From G963708235 sp963708235 (lineage in GTDB: Bacteria; Actinomycetota; Acidimicrobiia; Spongiisociales; UBA5794): a stretch of 64,000 bases of DNA. The notes under the pieces were generated by a model. The model was not told the origin of the DNA. It did not search any database and saw only the letters and a program-made list of their open reading frames with translations. The position numbers were made by a program, and so were the translations under genes. Below are positions 45,866-54,345 of the stretch, in pieces. Every line of letters starts with the position of its first letter. The stretch's first letter is position 1. The DNA lies in assembly GCA_963708235.1 (NCBI GenBank), contig OY970200.1, positions 2,852,001-2,916,000 on the forward strand, given 5' to 3'.

Positions 45866-45894
45866 ACTGTTGCACAGCGACCACCACCTGTCAA
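45866..45894 (-). promoter_or_regulatory. Promoter of the small-ORF cluster
   Basis: On the minus strand TTGACA (plus 45889-45894) is separated by 17 bases from AACAGT (plus 45866-45871). It lies about 110 bases before small ORF 1. Confidence 0.5.
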
Positions 45895-45994
45895 GGGACC
45901 AACGTGGACAGGCCTGGGTGCAGGGGGAGCGTGCTGGGATCCCAGCCCTCCGCCGCTGGCGGGGACCCCTGACAGTCCTGCCAGACTGTTCCAA

Positions 45995-47056
45995 ATGGAG
46001 ATCGTCAACGCCTTTCGGATCCAGGCGTTGGCGTGCGATGACCTCGGATCCGACCTCTACGCCCGGTTGTTGAGGCTGGCCGCCGAGGACCTCGCCGACG
46101 ACGACCGCGTTTCCCCTGGAGCGGTGCGGGCCGTGGTCGGCGACTGGTCCGGGGATCCGGTCGACGATGCCCTGGCGTTGCGACTGATGGGAGCGGTCCA
46201 CCGGTGCGTGCTCACCGGAGCGGCCGGCGGACTCGCCGCGCACTACCCGAGTGTGGGGGGCACGCCACGTTGGCCGGCATGTGGCGCCGCATTCCTCGAA
46301 ACGTTGAACGTCCACCGGGAACGCCTCCGAGGCGATCTCACCACGGCTCCGCAGACCAACGAGGTGGGGCGCGCCGCCGTCCTCCTCGGAGGTTTGCTCG
46401 AGATCTCCTCGATCTACGGTCTCCCCGTGCGACTTCTCGAGATCGGCGCCAGCGCCGGGCTCAACCTCCTGGTCGACCGGTACCGCTTCGATCTCGGGGC
46501 GGGGACCTGGGGCGATCCGCACAGTCCACTGCTGGTTCGATCCCACTGGACCGGCGAGGTCCCCGACCTGGGAGCAGACCTCGATGTCCGCAGCAGGCGC
46601 GGCTGTGACCTTCATCCCCTGGACGCCACCAGCGCCGACGACCAGGTGACGCTGCGCTCGTTTGTGTGGGCGGACCAGGTTCGACGTCTCGAACGACTCG
46701 ACGCCGCACTGGGCGTCGCCGCCTCGGTCCCTCCCGAGATCGACACCGCAGACGCCAGCCGATGGCTCCCGGAACAGCTCTCCCATCCAACTCCTGGAGC
46801 GGTAACCGTGGTGCAACACTCGGTGGTCATGTCGTATCTCGCCCCGACCCGGCGCCACCAGGTGATGACGTCGGTCCGAGCCGCGGGAGAGGCAGCGACA
46901 CGTGACGCCCCGTTGGCATGGCTCCGGTACGAACCGGCGCCACGAACCTTCGAGCTTCGTCTCGCCCTGTGGCCCCAGGGAGTCGATCTGCTCCTCGCCG
47001 AAGCCCATGCGCACGGGCACTGGGCGCACTGGCACGCCGGGGGCGCCTCCGTCTGA
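45995..47056 (+). CDS. DUF2332 family protein
   Basis: A 353-residue soluble protein of the DUF2332 family, common in Actinobacteria. It shows the N-terminal FRIQALACDDLGSDLYARLL and the central LEIGASAGLNLLVDRYRF, a nucleotide-binding-like loop that resembles motif I of methyltransferases. VVQHSVVMSYL follows and the C-terminus is WPQGVDLLLAEAHAHG. The loop suggests SAM or nucleotide binding, but no activity has been established for the family. The start at 45995 gives the family N-terminus; a longer reading begins inside the promoter of the small-ORF cluster. Confidence 0.82.
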   Translation: MEIVNAFRIQALACDDLGSDLYARLLRLAAEDLADDDRVSPGAVRAVVGDWSGDPVDDALALRLMGAVHRCVLTGAAGGLAAHYPSVGGTPRWPACGAAFLETLNVHRERLRGDLTTAPQTNEVGRAAVLLGGLLEISSIYGLPVRLLEIGASAGLNLLVDRYRFDLGAGTWGDPHSPLLVRSHWTGEVPDLGADLDVRSRRGCDLHPLDATSADDQVTLRSFVWADQVRRLERLDAALGVAASVPPEIDTADASRWLPEQLSHPTPGAVTVVQHSVVMSYLAPTRRHQVMTSVRAAGEAATRDAPLAWLRYEPAPRTFELRLALWPQGVDLLLAEAHAHGHWAHWHAGGASV

Positions 47057-47234
47057 CCTGGCCGCCGACCCGGAAACCGCCGGTCCGGCGGTCGACTTGG
47101 GCAGACATGGGGGCACCCACCCGTCCGCCGTTGACGCCGATCAGCCGACCACATACGTTGGACGCAGACGTGGTGCGACCCCCCTCGGTCGCAATGCGTG
47201 CCGCCCCCCGGAAGGCGCGCCGACCACCGCCTCC

Positions 47235-50200
47235 ATGAAGGGTGTCATGCGAAGCGTCGACCGCTCATCGAAGACGACGACCGACCCCGCCGCCGGCGGC
47301 AAGGCCGCACCGAAGCCTTCCGCCGATCGCGGCCGACCCGCCGGTGCGCTCGACCCGACGGCGGTGGTGTCGATGCAGCACGCCGTCGGCAACGGAGCGG
47401 TTCAGCGTCTCCTGGGCATCGAGGGAGGTGGACCGCCGACCGAGGCGACCACCCGACCCGTCACCGGAGTGCCGGCCGCGGACCACATCCAACGGGTCAG
47501 GGGTGGACCCAGGGCAAAGGCCAAGGCGAAGGCGAGAGCCGAGGAACGTGGCGAGGTCGATCAGCAACGCCAACTCGATCGTCTCATCGGGCGTGAAGGC
47601 CGTGAGATCCTCGAGATCGTCACCGGTGCCGGCGGTTCGGCCGGGGACCTCGTCGCCCTGGTCGGCGCCGCACCGACCGCCTCCGTCACCGCACTGCGCG
47701 ATCTGCTCACCGCCGCCGGACCAAATCCGCCGGTGGCCTCGGTCACGGCGCTGGTCACCGCCGCCGGACCCGGTGTCGCCATCACCGACATCACCGGCCT
47801 CGTCTCTGCCGTCGACGGATGGACCATCGGCCAGCTCGTCTCGGTGGTCACCGCCATCGGAGTCCACCACGGGGTGGTCCCGTTCGCCGGGCAGGTCCGG
47901 CCGCTGGTCGAGGCTATGGCCGAGATCGGGACCTCGGGGGAAGCGACGGCCCTGCTCGGGACGGTTGCGGGGACGGCCACCCCCACCCAGATCACGGCCC
48001 TTCTCGCCGGTGCGGTCGGGCGGGATCCGACGGTCACCCTCGGACAGATCGGTGGACTGGTGACCGCCGTCGGCGCCAACGGCACCCTCACCGACATCGG
48101 CACGCTGGTCACCGCCGCCGGCGTGCGCGACGGCACCTCGACCATCGCCCAGATCGCCGCGCTGGTCACCGCCGCCGGGAACGTCCCGGCGGTGTGTGTC
48201 GACCTGACGGCACTGGTCAACGCCGTGGCCGCCAACGGAACCATCGTGCAGGACACCGCACTGGTCGCCGCCGTCCGCAACCATCGACCCGACGCCACCA
48301 TCCCCGACATCACCGCACTGGCAACGGCGGTCGGAGCCGTCGTCGGTCTGGCGACCAACCTCACCGCACTGATCAATGCAGCGGGTCCGGGGTGGAGCGT
48401 GCCCGACACCCGGGCGGTGGTGACCCAGATCGGTGTCAACGGCACGCTTCCGGAGATCACTGCGCTGGCAACCGCCGCACTGGCCCACGCTCCGGTGACG
48501 GCGGCCCAACTGGTGGCGTTGCTGCAGGCAGCGCCGCAAGTGGCGAACCTGGCGGTCGACGTCACCGCTCTGCTCAACGCGGTGGCGGCGGCGGGGACGA
48601 TCAACGCCACGGCACGGCTGGTGACCGACGCCGTTGCCAACGATCCGGCGGTGACCGTGATCCAGATCACCGCCCTCGTCGGGGTGAACCCGCAACCACC
48701 CGACCTGGCCCAACTCCGCCACCTGGTGAACGCCGTTGCCGGCAACGGCACCGTGACCGAGACCACGGCGCTTCTCGCCGCGGTCAATGCCCAGCGCCCC
48801 GAGACCACGGTGTCACAGGTGCGCGATCTGGTGCTTGCCGCCGGCAACGTCGGGAACGTGTGCAACGACCTCATCGCCCTGGTCACCGCCCTGGCCGGGC
48901 GGGGCACCATCCTCCAGACCCGGCAGCTGGTGGCGGCGGTGGTGGCGAACGGAACCGTCCCGGATGCCACGGCGCTGGTCAACGCCATCCGGGTCCACGC
49001 CCCGGCAGCGAGCGCCCACCACATCGTCACCCTGCTCGGTGCGTTCGGTGCCGCACCGAATCTCACCGTCGACGTCGCCGGGCTCGTCAACGCCGTCGGT
49101 GCCAACGGCTCGCTCCCCCAGGTGATCACGCTGGCTGCGGCGGCCCGGGGTCACCAGCCGGGCACCACGGTTCCGCAGTTGACTGCACTGGTCGTCGCCG
49201 CCGGCAACGTTCCCAACGTCTGCGTGGGTCTGCTCGCACTGGTCAACGCCGTGGCCGCCAACGGCACGATCCCCGAATCGACGGGGCTGCTTGCCGCCGT
49301 CGGGCTCGCCGGCACGCTCGCCGAGGCCACCGCACTGGTCACCGCCATCGGTGTCAACGGGACCGTTCCCCAGACCACCGCGCTGATCGGCGCCGCGGTC
49401 GGGCATCACCCAGGCACCACGGTGCCCCAGATCACGGCATTGGCCCAGAGCTTCGCCGCCGCCGCCGGACTCTCCACCAACCTCACCGCCCTGGTCAACG
49501 CCATCGCCGCCAACAGCACCGTCCCGCAGACCACCGCCCTCGTCACCGCCGCCCGGGTCCACCACGCCGCAACCACCGTCCCCCAGATGACGGCGCTGGT
49601 CGCCGCCGCCGGCAACGTCGGAAATGTCGCCGGCGACCTCACCACCCTGCTCAACGCCGTTGCCGCCAACGGCACGGTGCCGCAGACCACCGGGCTGGTG
49701 ACTGCCGCCCGGGGTCATGACGGCGCCGCCACGCTGACCCACATCACCGCCCTGGTCAACGCCTTCGTGGCTGCACCCGGTATTTCCACCAACCTCACCG
49801 CCCTGGTCAATGCGGTCGCCGCCAACGGCACCATCGTCGAGACCACGGCCCTGGTCACCGCCGCCCGGGTCCACAACGCCGCAACCACGGTCCCGCAGAT
49901 GACCGCACTGGTCACGGCCGCCGGCAACTACGCCACCCTGTCGGTCCACCTCACCACCCTGATCAACACCATCGCGGTCAACGGCACCGTCCCACAGACC
50001 ACCCTTCTCGTCACACGGGCGATCGTCCACAACGCCGGGACCCGGGTGCTCGAGATCAACGCCCTGGCAGCCGCCTTCGTCGCCGCCGCCGCCCTGTCGA
50101 CGAACCTCACCGCCCTGGTCAACGCCGTCGCCGCCCGCAACACGGTCCCGCAGACCACGGTGCTGGTGACGGCGGCGCGCAACCACAATGCGGCGACGAC

Positions 50201-50870
50201 GGTCCCGCAGATGACGGCCCTGATCAATGCCGCCACCGCCCCGCACGCCAATGTGTGCGTCGATCTGACCGCCCTGGTCAACGCCATCGCCGCCAACGGC
50301 ACCATCCCGGTCACCACCCAACTCGTCACCCAGGCGGTGGCGACGCTCGGTGCCGGCCACACCAACGATCTGCTGGTGCCGATCAACCGCAATGCCGCAC
50401 AGAACACCCCACCACGGCTCCGCACGCTGCTGATCGGGCTCAACCCCAACACACGGGCCCGTTACCTGCTGGTGGAGCCCCGCATCATCAACTTCCTCCG
50501 CCATGCGCCTCCGCCCCACCACGGAAACCTCAACTACAACGCACACGGCTACCACTTCACCTGCAACCGCTGGCGGTACTTCTATCGGCGCCACACCGAG
50601 CGCTACTTCGATTTCGGGATGGCTGCCCATCTCAATGAGGTGTGGGCCCCCGGCACCGGGATGGTCGGCGAGGTCGCCGCCAGCGTCGGCGGTCTCTCTG
50701 CGCCCCAGGCGGCAAGTCTCGGCGCCGGCGGCGGGTATTGGGCCGAGATGTCGGCAGGCAACGAGATCGGTGTCAACGCCTACGGTGAGATCACCCATCT
50801 CATGCCGTGGGGCAACTCCGATTTCACGTATGCGGGCACCGAGGTGGCGGCGATCCGGGACCTGCGATGA
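47235..50870 (+). CDS. Giant repeat protein (1211 residues) with unrecognised C-terminal domain
   Basis: Residues 1-40 are basic and disordered. A short segment, VSMQHAVGNGAVQRLLG (about 49-65), resembles the GN-x-AV-x-RLL motif found near the start of many secreted or injected effectors with DUF4157-like regions. A charged helix follows. From about residue 125 to 1050 runs a solenoid of about 50-residue units built on LVNAVAANGT, TALVTAA and VPQMTALV; at least ten copies of LVNAVAANGT-like segments can be counted. The last 150 residues change character (NYNAHGYHFTCNRWRYFYRR, then FDFGMAAHLNEVW) and may be the active domain. No signal peptide or membrane helix is present. ATG 47235 has no ribosome binding site; an ATG four codons later is an alternative. 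Confidence 0.75.
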   Translation: MKGVMRSVDRSSKTTTDPAAGGKAAPKPSADRGRPAGALDPTAVVSMQHAVGNGAVQRLLGIEGGGPPTEATTRPVTGVPAADHIQRVRGGPRAKAKAKARAEERGEVDQQRQLDRLIGREGREILEIVTGAGGSAGDLVALVGAAPTASVTALRDLLTAAGPNPPVASVTALVTAAGPGVAITDITGLVSAVDGWTIGQLVSVVTAIGVHHGVVPFAGQVRPLVEAMAEIGTSGEATALLGTVAGTATPTQITALLAGAVGRDPTVTLGQIGGLVTAVGANGTLTDIGTLVTAAGVRDGTSTIAQIAALVTAAGNVPAVCVDLTALVNAVAANGTIVQDTALVAAVRNHRPDATIPDITALATAVGAVVGLATNLTALINAAGPGWSVPDTRAVVTQIGVNGTLPEITALATAALAHAPVTAAQLVALLQAAPQVANLAVDVTALLNAVAAAGTINATARLVTDAVANDPAVTVIQITALVGVNPQPPDLAQLRHLVNAVAGNGTVTETTALLAAVNAQRPETTVSQVRDLVLAAGNVGNVCNDLIALVTALAGRGTILQTRQLVAAVVANGTVPDATALVNAIRVHAPAASAHHIVTLLGAFGAAPNLTVDVAGLVNAVGANGSLPQVITLAAAARGHQPGTTVPQLTALVVAAGNVPNVCVGLLALVNAVAANGTIPESTGLLAAVGLAGTLAEATALVTAIGVNGTVPQTTALIGAAVGHHPGTTVPQITALAQSFAAAAGLSTNLTALVNAIAANSTVPQTTALVTAARVHHAATTVPQMTALVAAAGNVGNVAGDLTTLLNAVAANGTVPQTTGLVTAARGHDGAATLTHITALVNAFVAAPGISTNLTALVNAVAANGTIVETTALVTAARVHNAATTVPQMTALVTAAGNYATLSVHLTTLINTIAVNGTVPQTTLLVTRAIVHNAGTRVLEINALAAAFVAAAALSTNLTALVNAVAARNTVPQTTVLVTAARNHNAATTVPQMTALINAATAPHANVCVDLTALVNAIAANGTIPVTTQLVTQAVATLGAGHTNDLLVPINRNAAQNTPPRLRTLLIGLNPNTRARYLLVEPRIINFLRHAPPPHHGNLNYNAHGYHFTCNRWRYFYRRHTERYFDFGMAAHLNEVWAPGTGMVGEVAASVGGLSAPQAASLGAGGGYWAEMSAGNEIGVNAYGEITHLMPWGNSDFTYAGTEVAAIRDLR
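47600..50350 (+). repeat. Protein-level repeat region of the giant protein
   Basis: Diverged in-frame units of about 150 bases. Late units (49,450-50,330) are more alike than early ones, so the array grew from its 3' side or was homogenised there. Frequent CACCGCCCTGGTCAACGCC segments mark the units. Boundaries are approximate. Confidence 0.7.
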
Positions 50871-50988
50871 GGTCTCGGGACGTCCCCGCGGTGCCAGACC
50901 GCATCACGATGCCCCGATACGATGCGGGAGATACCGGACCGAATCGATCGACTGATCGACCTGCCCAACCGACACGGAGGCGATCTCC

Positions 50989-51531
50989 ATGGTGACCGTC
51001 GACGCCGCCTTCCGCACCCGCGACGGTGGACATCTCTCGCTCCCCGAGTGCCAGGCTGAGCTGCCCAAGCTGCTCGCCGACGAGATCCTCGACCCTTGGT
51101 TCCTGCTGCTGCGCCTCACCATCACCGACGGGGCCGGCGACATGCCCGGGAGCAACCCGGGCACCGCAACGACAGCCGAACTCGTCGTCGTCGACGACTT
51201 CGAACCGGCGATCCAGAACCTCTGCCTGAAATCGATCCCGCCGCTGGCGGCGGGGGACGAGTACCGGTATGACTACTGGGCACACCGCGGCGGGTTGCGG
51301 TTCGTCCCCGAGAGCGAACAGGTCACCGTCAGCGGTATGGACGGGATCGAGATGACGCCGGTGTCCTTCGACCGCCGTGCGCTGGCGGAGGCGCTGGCCG
51401 GGTTCGCCGGCACCGCCATGCAGGTGATGGCGCAACTCGCCGCCGCCGACGACCGCTACGACGCCGGCGCCCTCCCCTACTTCCGCCAGCTCGGCGATCA
51501 AGCGCAAGCCGCGTTGACGGCCACCTCCTGA
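50989..51531 (+). CDS. Hypothetical protein downstream of the giant repeat gene
   Basis: A 180-residue soluble acidic protein I cannot assign. It has a beta-rich first half (AELVVVDDFEPAIQNLCL, then DEYRYDYWAHRGGLRFV) and a helical C-terminus (ALAEALAGFAGTAMQVMAQL). GGAGG lies eight bases before the ATG at 50989; a GTG one codon later is less likely. It lies 118 bases downstream of the giant gene on the same strand. Size, charge and position would suit an immunity protein or chaperone for it, which is inference only. Confidence 0.6.
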   Translation: MVTVDAAFRTRDGGHLSLPECQAELPKLLADEILDPWFLLLRLTITDGAGDMPGSNPGTATTAELVVVDDFEPAIQNLCLKSIPPLAAGDEYRYDYWAHRGGLRFVPESEQVTVSGMDGIEMTPVSFDRRALAEALAGFAGTAMQVMAQLAAADDRYDAGALPYFRQLGDQAQAALTATS

Positions 51532-51584
51532 ACCGGACCGCCGGGCGCCGGATTCGGGCCACCGGATACCGACCGACGGGCCGG

Positions 51585-54188
51585 TCAGCGCACGATGCCC
51601 AGATCCCTGGCTGCGGCGGCCGCCTCGTATCGGGTCCGCGCCTGCAGCTTGGTGAGGATGGCCGAGACGTGATGGTCGGTGGTCTTGCGTGAGATGAACA
51701 GCCGCTCGGCGACCTGGCTGTTGGTGAGGCCGGCGGAGATGAGGCGGAGCACCTCGATCTGACGGACCGTGAGACCGGCGGGGTTGGCGAGGGTGGTCGC
51801 CCGCCGACGGGCCGGTAGCCCGACGATCCCCCGTCCACGGAGATCCTGGCGTAGCTTGGCGGCGACGGCGTCCGCCCCGAGAAGGTCGAGCAACTCGACC
51901 CCGCGCACGGCATCGTCGCGGGCTCCGGTCTCGGTCAATGCCAGCGCCTGGTCGTAGCGCGAGCCGATCTCCCCCCACCGCACTGCCGCCGCCTGGACGT
52001 CCCCGCTCAGATGGAGCCGGTAGGGCTCGGCAATCCTGTCGAGCGGAACCTGCCGGTCGATGCGGTGCAACCAGACCGCCAACTCGCCCAGCGACCATTC
52101 GGCGCCTTCGAGCGGCTCTGCCGCCGCCGCCAACTCGGCGAACTCGTCGACCCGGGGATCGTGGTCACCGGTGAGCCACATCTGTTCGACCAGAGCGGAT
52201 GCGGCGGGCAGCAGCCGTAGCGGCTCGCCGAATCGATCGGCGAGCGTCCACGCCTGGTCGAGGTGGGCGGCGGCACCGGGTTCACCACGTCGCAATGCAA
52301 CCAGACCGCTCACCAGGTGCGGCCAGGTTCGGGCGTGGAGCGGCGGTTCCTGATCGAGGACATCGGCGGCGTCCTCGACGGCAGCGGTCCACTGGCCCTT
52401 CATCATGTTCATCCGGCCCCGCACGCCGGTCTGCCAGGTGTTGCAGATCGGAAGATCGCGCTCCACCGTAAACGGAAGGCTCACCGACAGCACCTGGTCC
52501 GCCTGGGAGTAGCGCCGCTGCTCCACATCGAGGTAGACCAGGTTGCTCCACCCCGTCGACGGCGCCTCGTCCAGACCGCACCGGATCCCCTCCTCGATGT
52601 CGACGAGCATCCGGTCCCGCTCGGTGATCGAGCCTTCCATGATCGCTGCGGCCGATCGCACCAGGCCGAGCCATACGGCCAATCTCGGATCGTCGACCGT
52701 TGATGCGAGCTTTCGGGCGCGAGCCAGAAGGTCGGCGGCGCGCCCGGTGTCGCAGTTGTGCATCGCCAGATAGGCCTCGATGGCGTGGGCATTCGCCAGG
52801 AAGAGCGCCGTCCCGGAGTCGTGGGATTCCAGTGTGGCCACCGCCCCCGCCACATATTCCTCGGCGGCGGGTCGGTTGGCGTTGTACCACTCGTACACCG
52901 CCAGCGAGGTGAGCAGCGAGCCGACGGCGGTGGGGTCGCCCTCCGCCTCCTGGAGGCTCCACGCCTGGCGACACCAGGCGATGGCCTCGTCGAGCCGACC
53001 GAGAAGGTAGAGCTCGACCGCAAGCTTCTCCATGATGACGGCTCGAGCGGCGGGCGGCTGCGAACCGCCGGAGGCGAGGGCGGTTTCGTAGAAGGCGGCC
53101 GCTTCGGTGTGCGCTCCGGTCTGGGTGGCCGCCACCGCCGCCGCCGTGGCGTGCAACCAGATCCGATCCGGGTCACCGGCTCCGACGGCATGATGGGTGA
53201 GGAAGGCAGGGTCACTCCCGGTGGTTCCCTCCAATGCATCGAGGATCCGGGCGTGGAGCAGCCCCTCGGCCCCGGCGGGCAGGGTCTCGAGGATGGCGAG
53301 CCGGCACAGTTCGTGACGGAAGCCGAGCCCCCGTCCGCTGCGATCGACCAGACCAGTGGCGTCGAGCCGACGCAGCGTGGCGAGGTCGATTCCGAGGCTC
53401 GCCAACGCCATATCGGGAATCGCCTCCGGGACACAGGCGAGGAGCTCCAGGGTGTCGCGAGCCTCCGAGTCGAGCGTCGCCGTGCGTGAGAGCACCGCAT
53501 CCCTCACCGTGGGGGGGAGTCCTCCGTCTCGGATTTGCCCGGAATCGAGCGCATGCTCGGCGATCTGGTTGACATAGAACGCATTGCCTCCGGTGAGCCG
53601 GTGCACCTCGACCGGATCGACCGGCTTGCCGGCGACGATTCCGGTCACTGCCGCCAGACTGAGGGGGGCGAGCGGAAGCTGCCGGGCGCCATCGGTGCGG
53701 GCGAGATCCCCGAGCAGCCCCCGCAGGGGGTGGACGGGGCCGATCTCGTCATCCCGGTAGGCCCCGACCACCAGCGAGGCGGTGGCCTCGATACGACGTA
53801 CCAGGAACCTGAGCAGATCGATGGTCGCCTCGTCGGCCCACTGCAGGTCGTCGACGACGAGGAAATGGGGGGACGCCTTCAGTTCATCGAAGATGGCGAC
53901 GTAGACGTCGTACGGGAACGCACCGGTGTCGATCAGTCGTTGCACCGTGCCGAGCGACCCGGCGAAGTCGAGCACCGGGCCCAGCGGTCGGGGCGTACCC
54001 AACGGGTCGCACGCCCCCCACAGCACGGCATGGTGAGGCAGACCGGACGCCAACGTCCGCAGCAGCGTCGTCTTCCCCGCACCAGGCTCGCCGGTCACCA
54101 TCATCATCGAACCCACGCCACACGAAGCCCCCTCCCATGCAGCGGAAAGGGTGCCGAATTCGGTGTCGCGGTCCACCAGGATGTCCAT
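51585..54188 (-). CDS. Large LuxR-family ATP-binding regulator (LAL/MalT type)
   Basis: An 867-residue regulator. The N-terminal AAA domain has Walker A GEPGAGKTT (33-41) and a Walker B-like FLVVDDLQWADE near 118. A long middle of TPR-like helical repeats runs from about 340 to 790. The C-terminal helix-turn-helix contains LTVRQIEVLRLISAGLTNSQ and RKTTDHHVSAILTKL. Such proteins switch on operons when bound to an inducer and ATP. ATG 54188 lies seven bases after TACATT (plus 54196-54201); an in-frame extension to 54620 would overlap the helicase gene in a Gly-rich shadow and is rejected. Possible targets include the convergent repeat-protein locus. Confidence 0.9.
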   Translation of the reverse strand: MDILVDRDTEFGTLSAAWEGASCGVGSMMMVTGEPGAGKTTLLRTLASGLPHHAVLWGACDPLGTPRPLGPVLDFAGSLGTVQRLIDTGAFPYDVYVAIFDELKASPHFLVVDDLQWADEATIDLLRFLVRRIEATASLVVGAYRDDEIGPVHPLRGLLGDLARTDGARQLPLAPLSLAAVTGIVAGKPVDPVEVHRLTGGNAFYVNQIAEHALDSGQIRDGGLPPTVRDAVLSRTATLDSEARDTLELLACVPEAIPDMALASLGIDLATLRRLDATGLVDRSGRGLGFRHELCRLAILETLPAGAEGLLHARILDALEGTTGSDPAFLTHHAVGAGDPDRIWLHATAAAVAATQTGAHTEAAAFYETALASGGSQPPAARAVIMEKLAVELYLLGRLDEAIAWCRQAWSLQEAEGDPTAVGSLLTSLAVYEWYNANRPAAEEYVAGAVATLESHDSGTALFLANAHAIEAYLAMHNCDTGRAADLLARARKLASTVDDPRLAVWLGLVRSAAAIMEGSITERDRMLVDIEEGIRCGLDEAPSTGWSNLVYLDVEQRRYSQADQVLSVSLPFTVERDLPICNTWQTGVRGRMNMMKGQWTAAVEDAADVLDQEPPLHARTWPHLVSGLVALRRGEPGAAAHLDQAWTLADRFGEPLRLLPAASALVEQMWLTGDHDPRVDEFAELAAAAEPLEGAEWSLGELAVWLHRIDRQVPLDRIAEPYRLHLSGDVQAAAVRWGEIGSRYDQALALTETGARDDAVRGVELLDLLGADAVAAKLRQDLRGRGIVGLPARRRATTLANPAGLTVRQIEVLRLISAGLTNSQVAERLFISRKTTDHHVSAILTKLQARTRYEAAAAARDLGIVR

Positions 54189-54296
54189 CAGCCGAAATGT
54201 ACCGAATCTCCCCTGAGATGGCATCCGGCCACTGCCCGGCCACGGGGACGCCGCTTGCCAGGCAGCGGTTGTGCCCGTGCTCCACACACAGACAGA

Positions 54297-54321
54297 CCCG
54301 CCGTCCCGTGAGGGAGGCGGG
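54297..54321 (-). terminator. Terminator of the DEAD-box helicase gene
   Basis: CCCGCC (54297-54302) pairs with GGCGGG (54316-54321), 25 bases past the helicase stop. Short stem, no T tract. Confidence 0.4.
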
Positions 54322-54345
54322 CCTGCCGATGAAGTACGGGTGGGG

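Noticed and set aside
45126..45887. A 253-codon minus-strand frame over the small-ORF cluster
   Set aside because: It has a poor amino-acid mix, lacks a ribosome binding site, and crosses two hairpins and the promoter, while the three short frames have strong sites.
46902..47234. An N-terminal extension of the giant repeat protein to 46902
   Set aside because: It overlaps the DUF2332 gene and is typical out-of-frame Pro/Arg/Gly sequence.
47600..50350. Minus- and alternate-frame long ORFs across the repeat region
   Set aside because: They mirror the repeat with His/Arg/Gly- or Val/Thr-rich text and have no start signals. They follow from the periodic GC-rich DNA.
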